From contig NZ_JAENHO010000015.1 in the NCBI RefSeq assembly GCF_016785085.1, forward strand, positions 124,001 to 188,000: a stretch of DNA of 64,000 nt, written 5' to 3'. The position numbers were made by a program, and so were the translations under genes. The notes under the pieces were generated by a model. The model did not search any database. It had not been told where the DNA came from and saw only the letters and a program-made list of their open reading frames with translations. Of the stretch, positions 42,283 to 50,882 are shown in pieces. Numbering within the stretch: the stretch's first letter is position 1; every line of letters begins with the position of its first letter. This stretch comes from Paractinoplanes lichenicola. Its GTDB lineage: Bacteria > Actinomycetota > Actinomycetes > Mycobacteriales > Micromonosporaceae.

Positions 42283-43616
42283 TTCGCTTGCCTCATCCGC
42301 GCGACGATGCCGGTGTCGTAATCGCCGGAGAGGAACTCGTCGTTCTCCAGCAACTCGGCGAAGAAGGGCAGATTGTTCTTAGGGCCGGCGATCTGGAAAC
42401 CGGCCACCGCCGTACGGGCTCGGGCGATCGCCTCGTCCCGGTCGGCGCCGAAGACGATCAGCTTGGCCATCAAGGAGTCGTAGGACATGCCGACCGTCGT
42501 GCCCTCGGCGTAGCCGGAGTCGACCCGGATGTCGTCGCCGCTCGGCTCGACCCACGTGGTGACCTTGCCGGGGCCGGGCAGGAAGCGCTTCGGATCCTCG
42601 GCGTTGACGCGCAGCTCGATGGCGTGGCCCCGGGTCGCGCTGGTCACCGTGGCCGGCTCGCCCGACGCGATGAGCAGCTGCTGCTCGACCAGGTCGATGC
42701 CGTGGATCAGCTCGGTGATCGGGTGCTCGACCTGCAGCCGCGTGTTCATCTCGAGGAAGAAGAACTCGCCGGTGGCCGGGTCGAGCAGGCACTCGACCGT
42801 GCCGGCGTTGCGATAGCCGACCGCCTCGCCCGCCTTGACCGCGGCCGCCAGGAAGCGTTCGCGCAGCTCGGGGCCGACGGCCGGGCTCGGCGCCTCCTCC
42901 ACCAGCTTCTGGTTGCGGCGCTGCACCGAGCACTCGCGCTCGGAGAGGGCGATCACGCGGCCGTCGGCGAGACCCAGGATCTGCACCTCGACATGCCGTA
43001 CGCGGGGGAAGTAGCGCTCGATCAGCACGTCGCCGCTGCCGAACATCCGCTCGGCGAACGTGCGCACCTTGCCGAGCTCGCGGCGCAGCGCCTCCTCGTC
43101 GTCGGCGACCGCCATGCCCATGCCGCCACCGCCCGCAGCCGCCTTGACCATCACCGGATAGCCGATCGTGGCCGCGGCCGCGATCGCCTCGCCCTCGGTC
43201 GCGACCGGCTGCTGCGTGCCCGGCGCGACCGGCACCCCCGCCGCGGCCATCAGGTTGCGCGCGTTGATCTTGTCGCCCATCGCCTCGATCGCGTCGGCGC
43301 TCGGACCGACCCAGATCAGGCCGTTCTGCTCGACCAGACGGGCGAAGCCGGCGTTTTCGCTGAGGAAGCCGTAACCGGGGTGGATGGCCTGGGCGCCGGT
43401 GGACTTCGCGGCGGCCAGGATCGCCTCGGTGTTGCGATAGCTCTGGGCCGGGTCGGCCGGGCCGACGCAGACCGCCTCGTCGGCCTCGACGACGAACGGC
43501 ATGCCCTCGTCGGCGTCGGAATGCACAGCGATCGTGCGGATGCCGAGCCGTCGTGCGGTCCGGATGATCCGGCGGGCGATCTCGCCCCGGTTGGCGATGA
43601 GCAGCGAGTCGATCAT
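42279..43616 (-). CDS. Acyl-CoA carboxylase biotin-carboxylase subunit without BCCP domain
   Basis: 445-residue ATP-grasp enzyme that carboxylates biotin. Visible: IANRGEIARRIIRTARRLG, the Gly-rich KAAAGGGGMGM, ERECSVQRRNQKLVEE, FLEMNTRLQVEHPITE and the C-terminal ELRVNAEDP. Methylcrotonyl- and propionyl-CoA carboxylase alpha chains of actinobacteria normally have about 590-700 residues, ending in a biotinyl domain with a MKM motif. This protein ends just past the biotin-carboxylase domain, at a TGA that overlaps the next ATG, so the carrier must be a separate protein. It pairs functionally with the carboxyltransferase at 36727. Confidence 0.92.
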   Translation of the reverse strand: MIDSLLIANRGEIARRIIRTARRLGIRTIAVHSDADEGMPFVVEADEAVCVGPADPAQSYRNTEAILAAAKSTGAQAIHPGYGFLSENAGFARLVEQNGLIWVGPSADAIEAMGDKINARNLMAAAGVPVAPGTQQPVATEGEAIAAAATIGYPVMVKAAAGGGGMGMAVADDEEALRRELGKVRTFAERMFGSGDVLIERYFPRVRHVEVQILGLADGRVIALSERECSVQRRNQKLVEEAPSPAVGPELRERFLAAAVKAGEAVGYRNAGTVECLLDPATGEFFFLEMNTRLQVEHPITELIHGIDLVEQQLLIASGEPATVTSATRGHAIELRVNAEDPKRFLPGPGKVTTWVEPSGDDIRVDSGYAEGTTVGMSYDSLMAKLIVFGADRDEAIARARTAVAGFQIAGPKNNLPFFAELLENDEFLSGDYDTGIVARMRQAK

Positions 43617-43662
43617 CGTTGACCTTCTCTTCTCTGGTTCAGGCCCTTGTGAGGCCGTTTCT

Positions 43663-43728
43663 TACCGCCCGATCAGGGCGTGCATCGTGGGCCCTTTTGT
43701 TACCGGCCGATCAGGGCGTGCAGCGTGG
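43663..43728 (-). repeat. 38-bp offset duplication of the tetR 3' end
   Basis: TACCGCCCGATCAGGGCGTG at 43663 onward recurs at 43701 onward (TACCGGCCGATCAGGGCGTG), 28 bases with two mismatches. The second copy contains the last codons of tetR (HALIGR and stop); the first lies in the spacer before accC. Confidence 0.8.
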
Positions 43729-44305
43729 CCTCGCGCAGCAGGGCGGCGCGGCGGCGGCGGTCGACCTCGCCGCCGAGGAAGGGGGTCGAGTTCATCAGGC
43801 CGAACGCCGAGTGGGCGAGCACCCGGGCCTCGGGGGCGTCGAGCTCGGGGCGCAGCGTGGCCAGCACGCCCACCCACTCCTCGACGTAGAGGCGCTGGAG
43901 GCGGCGGATCTGGCGGCGCGGCTCCTCGGGCAGGCGGTCGAGCTCGTGCAGGTGCAGCGCGATGACGGCCGGGTTGTTGAGCGCGAACTCGACGTGGAAG
44001 TCGATCAGGTCGGCCAGCGCGGCGCTCGCGTCCTCGGGGTGCAGCGTCACCCGGGCCTGGCCGCCGTGCAGCAGGCTCTCGCTCACCGGGATCAGGGCGG
44101 CGACCAGCATCGCCTCCTTGCCGGCGAAGTGGTGATAGAGCGCCGGGCCGGTCACCCCGGCCGCCGAGCCGATGTCGTCCATCGAGACACCGTGATAGCC
44201 ACGGGCCGCGAAGAGACCGACCGCGATCTCGAGGATCTCGTCGCGGCGCGACCGTCGCCGGGGCGCGGGCGGGCCCTGACGCTGCTGCTGATCAACCGTT
44301 GTCAC
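43700..44305 (-). CDS. TetR-family regulator of the leucine-catabolism locus
   Basis: 201-residue repressor. Residues about 20-65 form the TetR HTH (FAARGYHGVSMDDIGSAAGV, then GPALYHHFAGKEAML). The rest is an all-helical ligand domain, which in related acyl-CoA regulators binds an acyl-CoA. The gene leads the tetR-accC-lyase block. A motif TTAACG-NN-CGTT lies 34 bases upstream (44339) and twice before accD, so self-control and control of the accD operon are likely. The context matches mycobacterial Rv2506, a TetR protein beside AccA1/AccD1-type genes. The regulon is inference. Confidence 0.88.
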   Translation of the reverse strand: MTTVDQQQRQGPPAPRRRSRRDEILEIAVGLFAARGYHGVSMDDIGSAAGVTGPALYHHFAGKEAMLVAALIPVSESLLHGGQARVTLHPEDASAALADLIDFHVEFALNNPAVIALHLHELDRLPEEPRRQIRRLQRLYVEEWVGVLATLRPELDAPEARVLAHSAFGLMNSTPFLGGEVDRRRRAALLREATLHALIGR

Positions 44306-44338
44306 GTGGTCACTTTAACCCGCTGTCAACCCCTGGCC

Positions 44339-44352
44339 TTAACGGGCGTTCA
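44339..44352. promoter_or_regulatory. TetR-type operator before tetR
   Basis: TTAACGGGCGTTCA shares TTAACG-NN-CGTT with the accD operator. It overlaps the stop codon of the upstream TPR gene and ends 34 bases before the tetR start. Confidence 0.5.
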
Positions 44353-47268
44353 GGATGTGGAACGGCCATCCGCGGCGGCCACCGCTTCCTCGTGGACCCG
44401 CTCGGCCAGATCACGGCTCGACGAATCGGCCGGCATCCGCTCGAGCAGCGCCCGCAGCAGCGCCTCGGCCTCGGCCGCCCGGCCCGAGCGCAGCAGGGCC
44501 TCGCCCCGCATGCCCTCCAGGCGGTCGGCCTGATCGATCGCGCCGATCGCGGTCAGCCGCTCGGGAGCATCGCTCAGGTGCGGCAGCGCCTCCTCGTAAC
44601 GCCCGCGGGACATCAGAAGGTTACCGGCCTCGTACGCCGTCATCGAACGCTGGAAGATCGCATTCGGCTCGGCGGCGAGCTCGGGCGGCAGCTCGTCGAA
44701 CTTCCGGCCGATCTGCTCGATCACTTCGAGGCCGCGTTCGGGCTGGTCGGCATAGTGCAGGGCACCGACCGCCCGGCGCAGCGCCCGCAGCTCGCCGATC
44801 GGGTCGCCCGACTCGTGCAGGGCCGAGGCCGAGGCCAGGAAAGTCTCGGCTGCCTCGGCGTCGCGGTCCATGTCGAAGAGAAGGCCGGCCGCGTCCTCGG
44901 CGATCTGGCCGCGGCCCGCCGGGTTGCCGTCGAGCCGCTCGATCAGCGTGCGATAGAGGATGAGGGCGCCGTCCGGGTCGCCGATCTGGCGATAGAGCCC
45001 GGCCAGCAGGTAGCGCGCGTTGTCGGCCGCGTCGTCGTCCTCGAGCTGCTCGAAGCGGGCCAGCGCCTCCTCGGCCACCTCGGCCCCCTCGACCGGGCGG
45101 CCGGCCAGGCGATAGGCGTTGGCCAGGTCGTTACGGGCGTGCGCGCCGGCGACGTCGAGGCCGCCCTCGGCACACAGGGCGACCGCCTCGACCAGGTCGA
45201 CGATCGCCTCGTCGGGCCGGCCCAGCTGCAGCAGCGCGTTGCCCCGGCCCAGGCGGGCGGGCAGCGACTTCTCCGGCTCGCCGGTGGCGATCACGGCGCT
45301 GAACACCTCGACCTGCTCGGCCGGGTCGTCGAGGGCGTGGCCGAGGATCGTGCCGGCCTCGGCGATGCGGCGGCCGGGGCCCTCGGCGCGATAGAACTCC
45401 CATGCCTCGCGGGCCGCGGTCAGCGCCTCGTCGTGCCGGTGGGCGGCCATCCGATTGCGGGCGCGCAGCATCGTGTGCATCGCGACCATGCGCGGGTCGC
45501 CGGTCTGGGCGGCGAGCTCGTCGCTGCGATCGCCGGCCTCGTTCGCCTCGTCGAGCCGGCCGTTCATCAGGTGCAGAATGGACAGTCGGGCCCACGCGTT
45601 GGCCTGCTCGAACGCGCCGCCGTGCTGCTCCTGATAGGTGACGTCGGCCAGGACCGGCGCTTCGTCGACCGGCTCGCCGGAGTAGCCACGGTCGAGCGCT
45701 GTGCGGGCCCGCAGCGCACTGGCCTCACGAGCCGCATCCGCCACCCGGCTCCCGTCGGCGGCATCTGGGCCGCTCTCCGCACCCGCGTTGTTCGCATCCC
45801 CGCTGTCCGTGGGCGCGCTGCTCGCCGCGGCCCCGTCAACACCCGCGACGACCTCATCGAACAACTCCACCGCCCGGGCCCAATGCTCACCCGCGCCCGC
45901 GGACCGCATCCGGTTGCCGAGCATCACTTCACGGCGGGCCGCGAGCAGCGAATCGTCGAGCCGGGGAAAGCGGGCGTCGAGCGCCTCCAGGGTTGCGGTC
46001 AGGGCGGCGTCACGGTCTTCGCGCCAGTGCTGCCGGGCGAGGTCGAGCAGCTCGGCCGCAGTCGCGTCAGCCGGCACCTCCGGCTCATCCTGCTTCAGGG
46101 CGAGGCCCGGGGCGAACGTGTGATCGCCCGAAGCCGAGGCCGAGGTGGAGGCGTCCGGGGCGGTGCGGCGGGCGGTCGGCGAGAGGGGCAGCACCACCTC
46201 GTACGGCTCGGCGGCCAGGTCGGCGGCGATCGAGCGGCTCTGGTGATCGGTGCCGTTGCGCTCGTCGAACTTCTTGGCCAGCTCGGTCGCCCGGGCCGCG
46301 AGCTCGATGCCCAGAGCCGTCGCCGAGATGTCACCGTGCTCGCGGCGGTGGATGATCGTCTCGCCGTGGCCGAGCTCGGTCAGCCGGCGCAGCAGCATCG
46401 CGGCGTCGGCCGAGAAGTGCATCTCGGCGGCCGGCGAGGGCGCCTTGTCGAGCCAGTCGATGTGCCGCTGCAGGATCTCGAGGCCCCGGTGCTCGTTGCC
46501 GGTCTGCGCGCAGAACGCCAGGTGGGTGCCGAGATTCCACAGGTCGGCGAGGTTGCCGCGCTCCAGCCGATACGACCGGCGGTGGGCGTCGGCCGCGTCG
46601 TCGACGCGGCCGGTGCGCAGATAGGCCACCATCAGCTCGCGCAAGATGCCCTGCGGCTGTTCGCTGCAGGTCAGCTCGCCGGCCAGCACGGGCTCGGCGG
46701 TCGCGATGACGTCGGCGAACCGGTCGCGCTCGTTGTAATAGGCCGCCACCGACGACGGGTCGCAACCGATGCAGTCGGACAGTTCGTCGCGCGGCGCGGC
46801 CTGCCAGCGGGCGAACCACTCGTCGGCCTCGGGCGCGCCGACGTGATCGGCCACCAGGTAGCGGTGCTTGTAGACGGCCTGCATGCTGTGGCCGTCCTCC
46901 CGGTAGCGCCGTTCCATGTCGTCGAGCACGGCCCGGGTGCGGTCGAGCGGGATCTCGGGGAAGTTGGTCATCGCGCTGACCATGGTCTTGAAGTGCCACA
47001 GCAGGGTGTGCTTGCCGTGGGCGTGATGCTGGCCGGGGTTGCGGTCGAAATCGGCGAGCGCCCAGGCGAAGGTGACGAACGCCTTGGCCGGCTCCCCGCC
47101 GTACGTGTAGGCGTTCGTGGCCAGCAGCCGGGCGGTGAAGGCCAGCCGCGGGTCACCGGCCGTGTCGGCGTGCCGGATCACCTCTTCGACCAGGGCGATC
47201 TGGGCGGCCCCGTGCGGCAGCGTGCGGGCCTGCTCGTAGAGGTCCCACAACTCGTCGGCGGTCTTCAC
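44350..47268 (-). CDS. 972-residue tetratricopeptide-repeat protein coupled to Hsp90-like protein
   Basis: Large soluble protein made of TPR/helical repeats. The N-terminal part (about residues 1-380) starts VKTADELWDLYEQARTLP. A polar linker lies at about 365-400, and TPR-like units run from about 500 to 950 (for example GAFEQANAWARLSILHLMNG, AHARNDLANAYRLAG, GRYEEALPHL). No catalytic domain is recognised. GTG 47268 has GGAGG four bases upstream and overlaps the Hsp90 stop (GTGA), so both proteins are made together. TPR proteins are typical co-chaperones of eukaryotic Hsp90, suggesting a dedicated partner, which is inference. Confidence 0.82.
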   Translation of the reverse strand: MKTADELWDLYEQARTLPHGAAQIALVEEVIRHADTAGDPRLAFTARLLATNAYTYGGEPAKAFVTFAWALADFDRNPGQHHAHGKHTLLWHFKTMVSAMTNFPEIPLDRTRAVLDDMERRYREDGHSMQAVYKHRYLVADHVGAPEADEWFARWQAAPRDELSDCIGCDPSSVAAYYNERDRFADVIATAEPVLAGELTCSEQPQGILRELMVAYLRTGRVDDAADAHRRSYRLERGNLADLWNLGTHLAFCAQTGNEHRGLEILQRHIDWLDKAPSPAAEMHFSADAAMLLRRLTELGHGETIIHRREHGDISATALGIELAARATELAKKFDERNGTDHQSRSIAADLAAEPYEVVLPLSPTARRTAPDASTSASASGDHTFAPGLALKQDEPEVPADATAAELLDLARQHWREDRDAALTATLEALDARFPRLDDSLLAARREVMLGNRMRSAGAGEHWARAVELFDEVVAGVDGAAASSAPTDSGDANNAGAESGPDAADGSRVADAAREASALRARTALDRGYSGEPVDEAPVLADVTYQEQHGGAFEQANAWARLSILHLMNGRLDEANEAGDRSDELAAQTGDPRMVAMHTMLRARNRMAAHRHDEALTAAREAWEFYRAEGPGRRIAEAGTILGHALDDPAEQVEVFSAVIATGEPEKSLPARLGRGNALLQLGRPDEAIVDLVEAVALCAEGGLDVAGAHARNDLANAYRLAGRPVEGAEVAEEALARFEQLEDDDAADNARYLLAGLYRQIGDPDGALILYRTLIERLDGNPAGRGQIAEDAAGLLFDMDRDAEAAETFLASASALHESGDPIGELRALRRAVGALHYADQPERGLEVIEQIGRKFDELPPELAAEPNAIFQRSMTAYEAGNLLMSRGRYEEALPHLSDAPERLTAIGAIDQADRLEGMRGEALLRSGRAAEAEALLRALLERMPADSSSRDLAERVHEEAVAAADGRSTS

Positions 47269-48992
47269 TTGTCCTCCCCCGGGACGGCCCTGTCCAGCAG
47301 GCCCATGAACGAGCTGGTCAGCAACGCGGCGTCGGCCGGGCGGATCGGATGCTGGCCGAGCATCAGGGCCTGACCGTAGAGCGACTCGACGGCGAGACCC
47401 GCGAGCTCCGGGTCGCCGAGCGCGGTGATCCGCCGTACGAGGGCGTTGCGGTGATTGAGAACGAGCTGCGGGCGGTCGACCGTCGTGACCCGGGACAGCG
47501 CGTCGAGCACGCCGCCCCACAGGTCGTCGGCCGTGTCGCGGCTCTGGGTGAACTGCTCGTTGAACGCGGCGGCGCGGCTCACCAGATAGAGCGCGGGGAC
47601 GCCGGCCGGGTCGAAGCCGCGCACCACGACCTCGCAGCCGAGCCGGTCGAGGCGGCGCTGGGCGGCGGCCAGGAACGGGCGCAGGCGCAGCTCGGTCTCG
47701 GTGTCGACGGCCGAGAACCGGGCCGCGACGTCGGACGGCTCGAGGCGCTCGACGCGCACCTCGGGATCCACAGTGGCCAGCCGCTCGACGATGTCGGCGG
47801 TATAGACGATGCCGCCGTTGATCACCCCGAGATCCTGCGCGGCGGCGACCGACGAGAGCTGCCGGAACTCGTCGTGACCGGCGGCGTAACGCAGCACCCC
47901 GTACCGCTCGCGGAACTCGGCCAGCGTGACGTAGCCCATGTTGGTCTCGACCGGCACCCACTGCTCGACCAGGCGCAGCATCTCGTCGTCGTGCAGGGCC
48001 AAGGCCTTGACGCCGAGGGCGTGGATGGAGAGGAACTCGCCCAGGCGGCGCGGGTCGGTCGAGGCCAGCCGGACCAGCCAGCCGCGCAGCTGGTCGGCGA
48101 TCGCCTCGCGGGTGTCGGCCAGCAGGTTGTCGTCGTAGAGCGCCTCGCGGCTGGCGGTCGGGCGCAGCTCGGTGCTGTCGACCACGCAGCGGGCGAAGAA
48201 CGCCCACTCGGGCAGCAGCCCCTCGACACTCTCGGCCAGCAGCATGCGCTTCAGATAGACGCGGTGACCGCCACGAGCGGCCGGGTTGACCGGGGTGGGC
48301 AGCACGAACGCCACCCCGGTGAGGCCGGCTTCGGGCACGTCGAGCGGCACCACGTCGAGCGGGCGAAAACCGAAGACCTCTTGCGCGTACGCGTTCAGGT
48401 CGCCGTCGGGCCAGGGCAGCGCGCCGGTCGTGACCTCGACGGTGTCGACCTCCACCCGTACGGGAAGGAGTGAGCCGTAGAGGCCGGCCAGCTCACGGAC
48501 CGTCTCGGCGGTCAGCAGGTGCTCGGAGCCGCGGCGGGGCACCAGCGTGACCGTCGTGCCCGGTTCGCGCTCGTCGCCGGCGCGGACGTCGTAGCGCCCG
48601 TCGGAATAACCCGTCCAGAGCACGGGATCGGCGCCGGCGCGGCGGGTGTGCACGCGGATCTCGTCGGCCACCAGGAAGCAGGAGAGCAGGCCGATGCCGA
48701 ACTGGCCGAGGAACTCGTGGCGGGCGAAGCCGAGCTCGTCGCGCTTCGAGCTGCGGCCGATCGTGGCCAGCAGCTCGTGCACCTGCGCCTCGGTGAGGCC
48801 GATGCCATTGTCGCTCACCCGCAGCGCGTCGGCCCCCGTGGTGATCGACACCAGGCCGGGCGAGCCGGTCGCGGTGATCGCGTCGACCGAGTTTTGCAGC
48901 AGCTCGCGCACGTAGACGCGCGGGCTCGCATACAGGTGATGGCTGAGGAGATCGACGATGCCACGGAGATCGACCTGGAACGTGTTGCTCAC
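47265..48992 (-). CDS. Hsp90-like GHKL ATPase (HtpG relative)
   Basis: 575-residue protein with the Hsp90 N-terminal ATPase: ELLQNSVDAI (Glu and Asn of motif N), VSDNGIGLTEAQ (DxGxG), and FLGQFGIGLLSCFLVAD (lid and GxxGxG). A middle domain contains SREALYDDN, where canonical HtpG has the SREILQ-type segment. A diverged, shorter C-terminal domain follows; HtpG has about 620-640 residues. It is a branch often annotated as HSP90 family protein in actinomycetes. GTG 48992 lacks a clear binding site, but the family start begins here. It overlaps the TPR gene by four bases. Confidence 0.88.
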   Translation of the reverse strand: MSNTFQVDLRGIVDLLSHHLYASPRVYVRELLQNSVDAITATGSPGLVSITTGADALRVSDNGIGLTEAQVHELLATIGRSSKRDELGFARHEFLGQFGIGLLSCFLVADEIRVHTRRAGADPVLWTGYSDGRYDVRAGDEREPGTTVTLVPRRGSEHLLTAETVRELAGLYGSLLPVRVEVDTVEVTTGALPWPDGDLNAYAQEVFGFRPLDVVPLDVPEAGLTGVAFVLPTPVNPAARGGHRVYLKRMLLAESVEGLLPEWAFFARCVVDSTELRPTASREALYDDNLLADTREAIADQLRGWLVRLASTDPRRLGEFLSIHALGVKALALHDDEMLRLVEQWVPVETNMGYVTLAEFRERYGVLRYAAGHDEFRQLSSVAAAQDLGVINGGIVYTADIVERLATVDPEVRVERLEPSDVAARFSAVDTETELRLRPFLAAAQRRLDRLGCEVVVRGFDPAGVPALYLVSRAAAFNEQFTQSRDTADDLWGGVLDALSRVTTVDRPQLVLNHRNALVRRITALGDPELAGLAVESLYGQALMLGQHPIRPADAALLTSSFMGLLDRAVPGEDK

Positions 48993-49022
48993 GGCGGAGA
49001 AGGTACCGCGAACGGGCGACAA

Positions 49023-49050
49023 AAACGGGGCGGTTTCCGCCGCCCCGTTT
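49023..49050 (-). terminator. Terminator after the sulfurtransferase
   Basis: AAACGGGGCGG / CCGCCCCGTTT with a six-base loop, ending in AAAA on the left. On the minus strand it follows the sulfurtransferase stop. Confidence 0.8.
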
Positions 49051-49057
49051 CGATCAC

Positions 49058-49957
49058 TCAGCTCAGGCCGCCCGGCTCCGAGCCCGTCGCGATGGGGGCA
49101 CGCACCAGGTTGCCCCACTCGGTCCACGACCCGTCGTAGTTGCGGACCTGCGGATATCCGAGCAGGTAGCGCAGCGCGAACCAGGTGTGGCTGGACCGCT
49201 CGCCGATCCGGCAGTAGGCGATGATGTCGTCGCCCGACTCCAGGCCCAGCTCGTCGCGATAGATCTTGGTGAGCTCGTCGGCCGGCTTGAACGTGCCGTC
49301 CTCGTTCGCCGCCGACTTCCACGGCTTGCTCACCGCGCCCGGGATGTGCCCGCCGCGCAGCGCGCCCTCCTGCGGGTACGCCGCCATGTGGGTCAGCTCG
49401 CCCGTGTACTCCTGCGGCGAGCGCACGTCGACGAGCGGGCGCCCGCTGCTGATGTGCCCCATCACCTGATCACGGAACGCCCGGATCTCGGCGTCGTTGC
49501 GTACGGGAACCGGGTATTTCGCAGTGGGACGCTCGGTGCGGTCGCGAGTGAGCTCGCGCCCCTCGGCCGCCCACTTCTGCCGTCCGCCGTCGAGCAGGCG
49601 CACGTCACGGTGGCCGAAAAGGCTGAAGACCCAGAGGGCGTACGCGGCCCACCAGTTGAAGTTGTCGCCGTAGAAGACGATCGTGTCGTCGCGGCCGATG
49701 CCCTTGGCCTCGCAGAGCGCGGCGAAGGCGGCCGGATCGAGATAGTCGCGGGTGACCTGGTCGTTGAGCTCGAGATGCCAGTCGACCTTGACCGCGCCGG
49801 GGATGTGCCCGGTGTCGTAGAGCAGCACGTCCTCGTCCGACTCGACGACCACGAGGCCGGGCGTGTCGAGGTTGGCCGCGAGCCACTCGGTGGTGACGAG
49901 CTTGTCGGGATGCGCAAAGGCCTGGAGCGCAGGCGATGGATCGTTCGCAACAGACAT
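49058..49957 (-). CDS. sseA: Thiosulfate sulfurtransferase (tandem rhodanese, SseA-like)
   Basis: 299-residue two-domain rhodanese. The inactive N-terminal domain ends near LLDGGRQKWAAEG; the active C-terminal domain carries the persulfide Cys in YCRIGERSSHTWF, with IPGAVSKPW upstream. It moves sulfane sulfur. In mycobacteria the gene sits beside sufE (Rv3283/Rv3284); here a SufE-type gene is 3.3 kb away on the other strand. ATG 49957 is preferred, with GTG 49966 as the alternative. Confidence 0.92.
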   Translation of the reverse strand: MSVANDPSPALQAFAHPDKLVTTEWLAANLDTPGLVVVESDEDVLLYDTGHIPGAVKVDWHLELNDQVTRDYLDPAAFAALCEAKGIGRDDTIVFYGDNFNWWAAYALWVFSLFGHRDVRLLDGGRQKWAAEGRELTRDRTERPTAKYPVPVRNDAEIRAFRDQVMGHISSGRPLVDVRSPQEYTGELTHMAAYPQEGALRGGHIPGAVSKPWKSAANEDGTFKPADELTKIYRDELGLESGDDIIAYCRIGERSSHTWFALRYLLGYPQVRNYDGSWTEWGNLVRAPIATGSEPGGLS

Positions 49958-49973
49958 GGGTGCCACGCTAGCC

Positions 49974-50741
49974 CTACTTGGTTGCGCTGAAGGGAGCCAG
50001 TTCCGGACGCTTGGCTGTGATCGACTCGCCGGACGAGTGACCGCGCAGGTGACGGCTGACCCAGGGCGCCAGGTGCTCGCGGGCCCAGCGCAGGTCGGCG
50101 CCGCGGGCCAGCAGCCACGGCGTGGGCTCGGGGGTCGGCGGCACCAGCATCCAATCCTCGTGCACGCCGACGCCGAGGGCGTTGAGCACGTGCCCGGCCG
50201 TACGGCGGTGGCCGGCCGGCGAGAGGTGCAGGCGGTCGGGGGCCCACATGTGCGGGTGGTGGAACGCGTCGTCGCCGAACAGGTCGACCAGGTGGGCGCC
50301 GTGCCGCTCGGCCAGCATGCTCGCGCCGTCGTTGAGCACGGCGGCCCGGCGGCCGAGAATCGCCGGCAGGTGCACGGTGACGTCGGCGAACCGGAACAGG
50401 ATCACCTCGGCGCCCGACTCGCGCAGCCTCCGCACCACGCTGTCGAGCTGACGCACCAGGGCATGCGGATCGACCCGTACGCGCAGGGCGTCGTTGCCGC
50501 CGGCCGCGATGCTGACCAGGTCGGGGTGCATGGCGAGCGTCGGTTCGAGCTGCTCGTCGACGATCTCGTGCATGACCTTGCCGCGGATCGCGAGATTGGC
50601 GTACCCGAAGTCGGGACCCGAGTCGACCGCGAGTCGCGCGGCCACCAGATCGGCCCAGCCCCGGAAGCTGCCGTCCGGATATGCGTCGTTCAGACCCTCC
50701 GTGAAGCTGTCCCCCATAGCAACGAAGCTCCGATAAGCCAT
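49974..50741 (-). CDS. SGNH/GDSL hydrolase
   Basis: 255-residue esterase/lipase-like protein of the SGNH superfamily. Block I has the nucleophile in VAMGDSFTEG, block III has SIAAGGNDALR, and block V has the Asp/His pair in APDRLHLSPAGH. No signal peptide, so it should be cytosolic. The substrate is unknown. It is monocistronic and divergent from proS. Confidence 0.9.
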   Translation of the reverse strand: MAYRSFVAMGDSFTEGLNDAYPDGSFRGWADLVAARLAVDSGPDFGYANLAIRGKVMHEIVDEQLEPTLAMHPDLVSIAAGGNDALRVRVDPHALVRQLDSVVRRLRESGAEVILFRFADVTVHLPAILGRRAAVLNDGASMLAERHGAHLVDLFGDDAFHHPHMWAPDRLHLSPAGHRRTAGHVLNALGVGVHEDWMLVPPTPEPTPWLLARGADLRWAREHLAPWVSRHLRGHSSGESITAKRPELAPFSATK

Positions 50742-50869
50742 CGCCGCCGCCCCCTTAACGTGCCCTCAATTTTTCCCGTGGGGAACACATTTCCACTGGA
50801 TCAAGGGGCTGGGTAGCGTGACGATGGCGACACCTCGTAAAGGGAATGCCGACGGCAGGCCGACTTCCC

Positions 50870-50875
50870 TACGCT
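50870..50875 (+). promoter_or_regulatory. -10 element (leaderless) of proS
   Basis: TACGCT lies seven bases before ATG 50883 and no Shine-Dalgarno is present, so the proS mRNA is probably leaderless. Confidence 0.45.
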
Positions 50876-50882
50876 GCTCGGC

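Noticed and set aside
44300..44312. CACGTG core in TGTCACGTGGTCA before tetR as a second parS
   Set aside because: Only the central six to eight bases match; the outer TGTT/AACA arms of parS are missing.
50742..50869. T-box leader upstream of proS
   Set aside because: No specifier stem, antiterminator or T-box sequence is visible, and the -10 element is next to the start codon.
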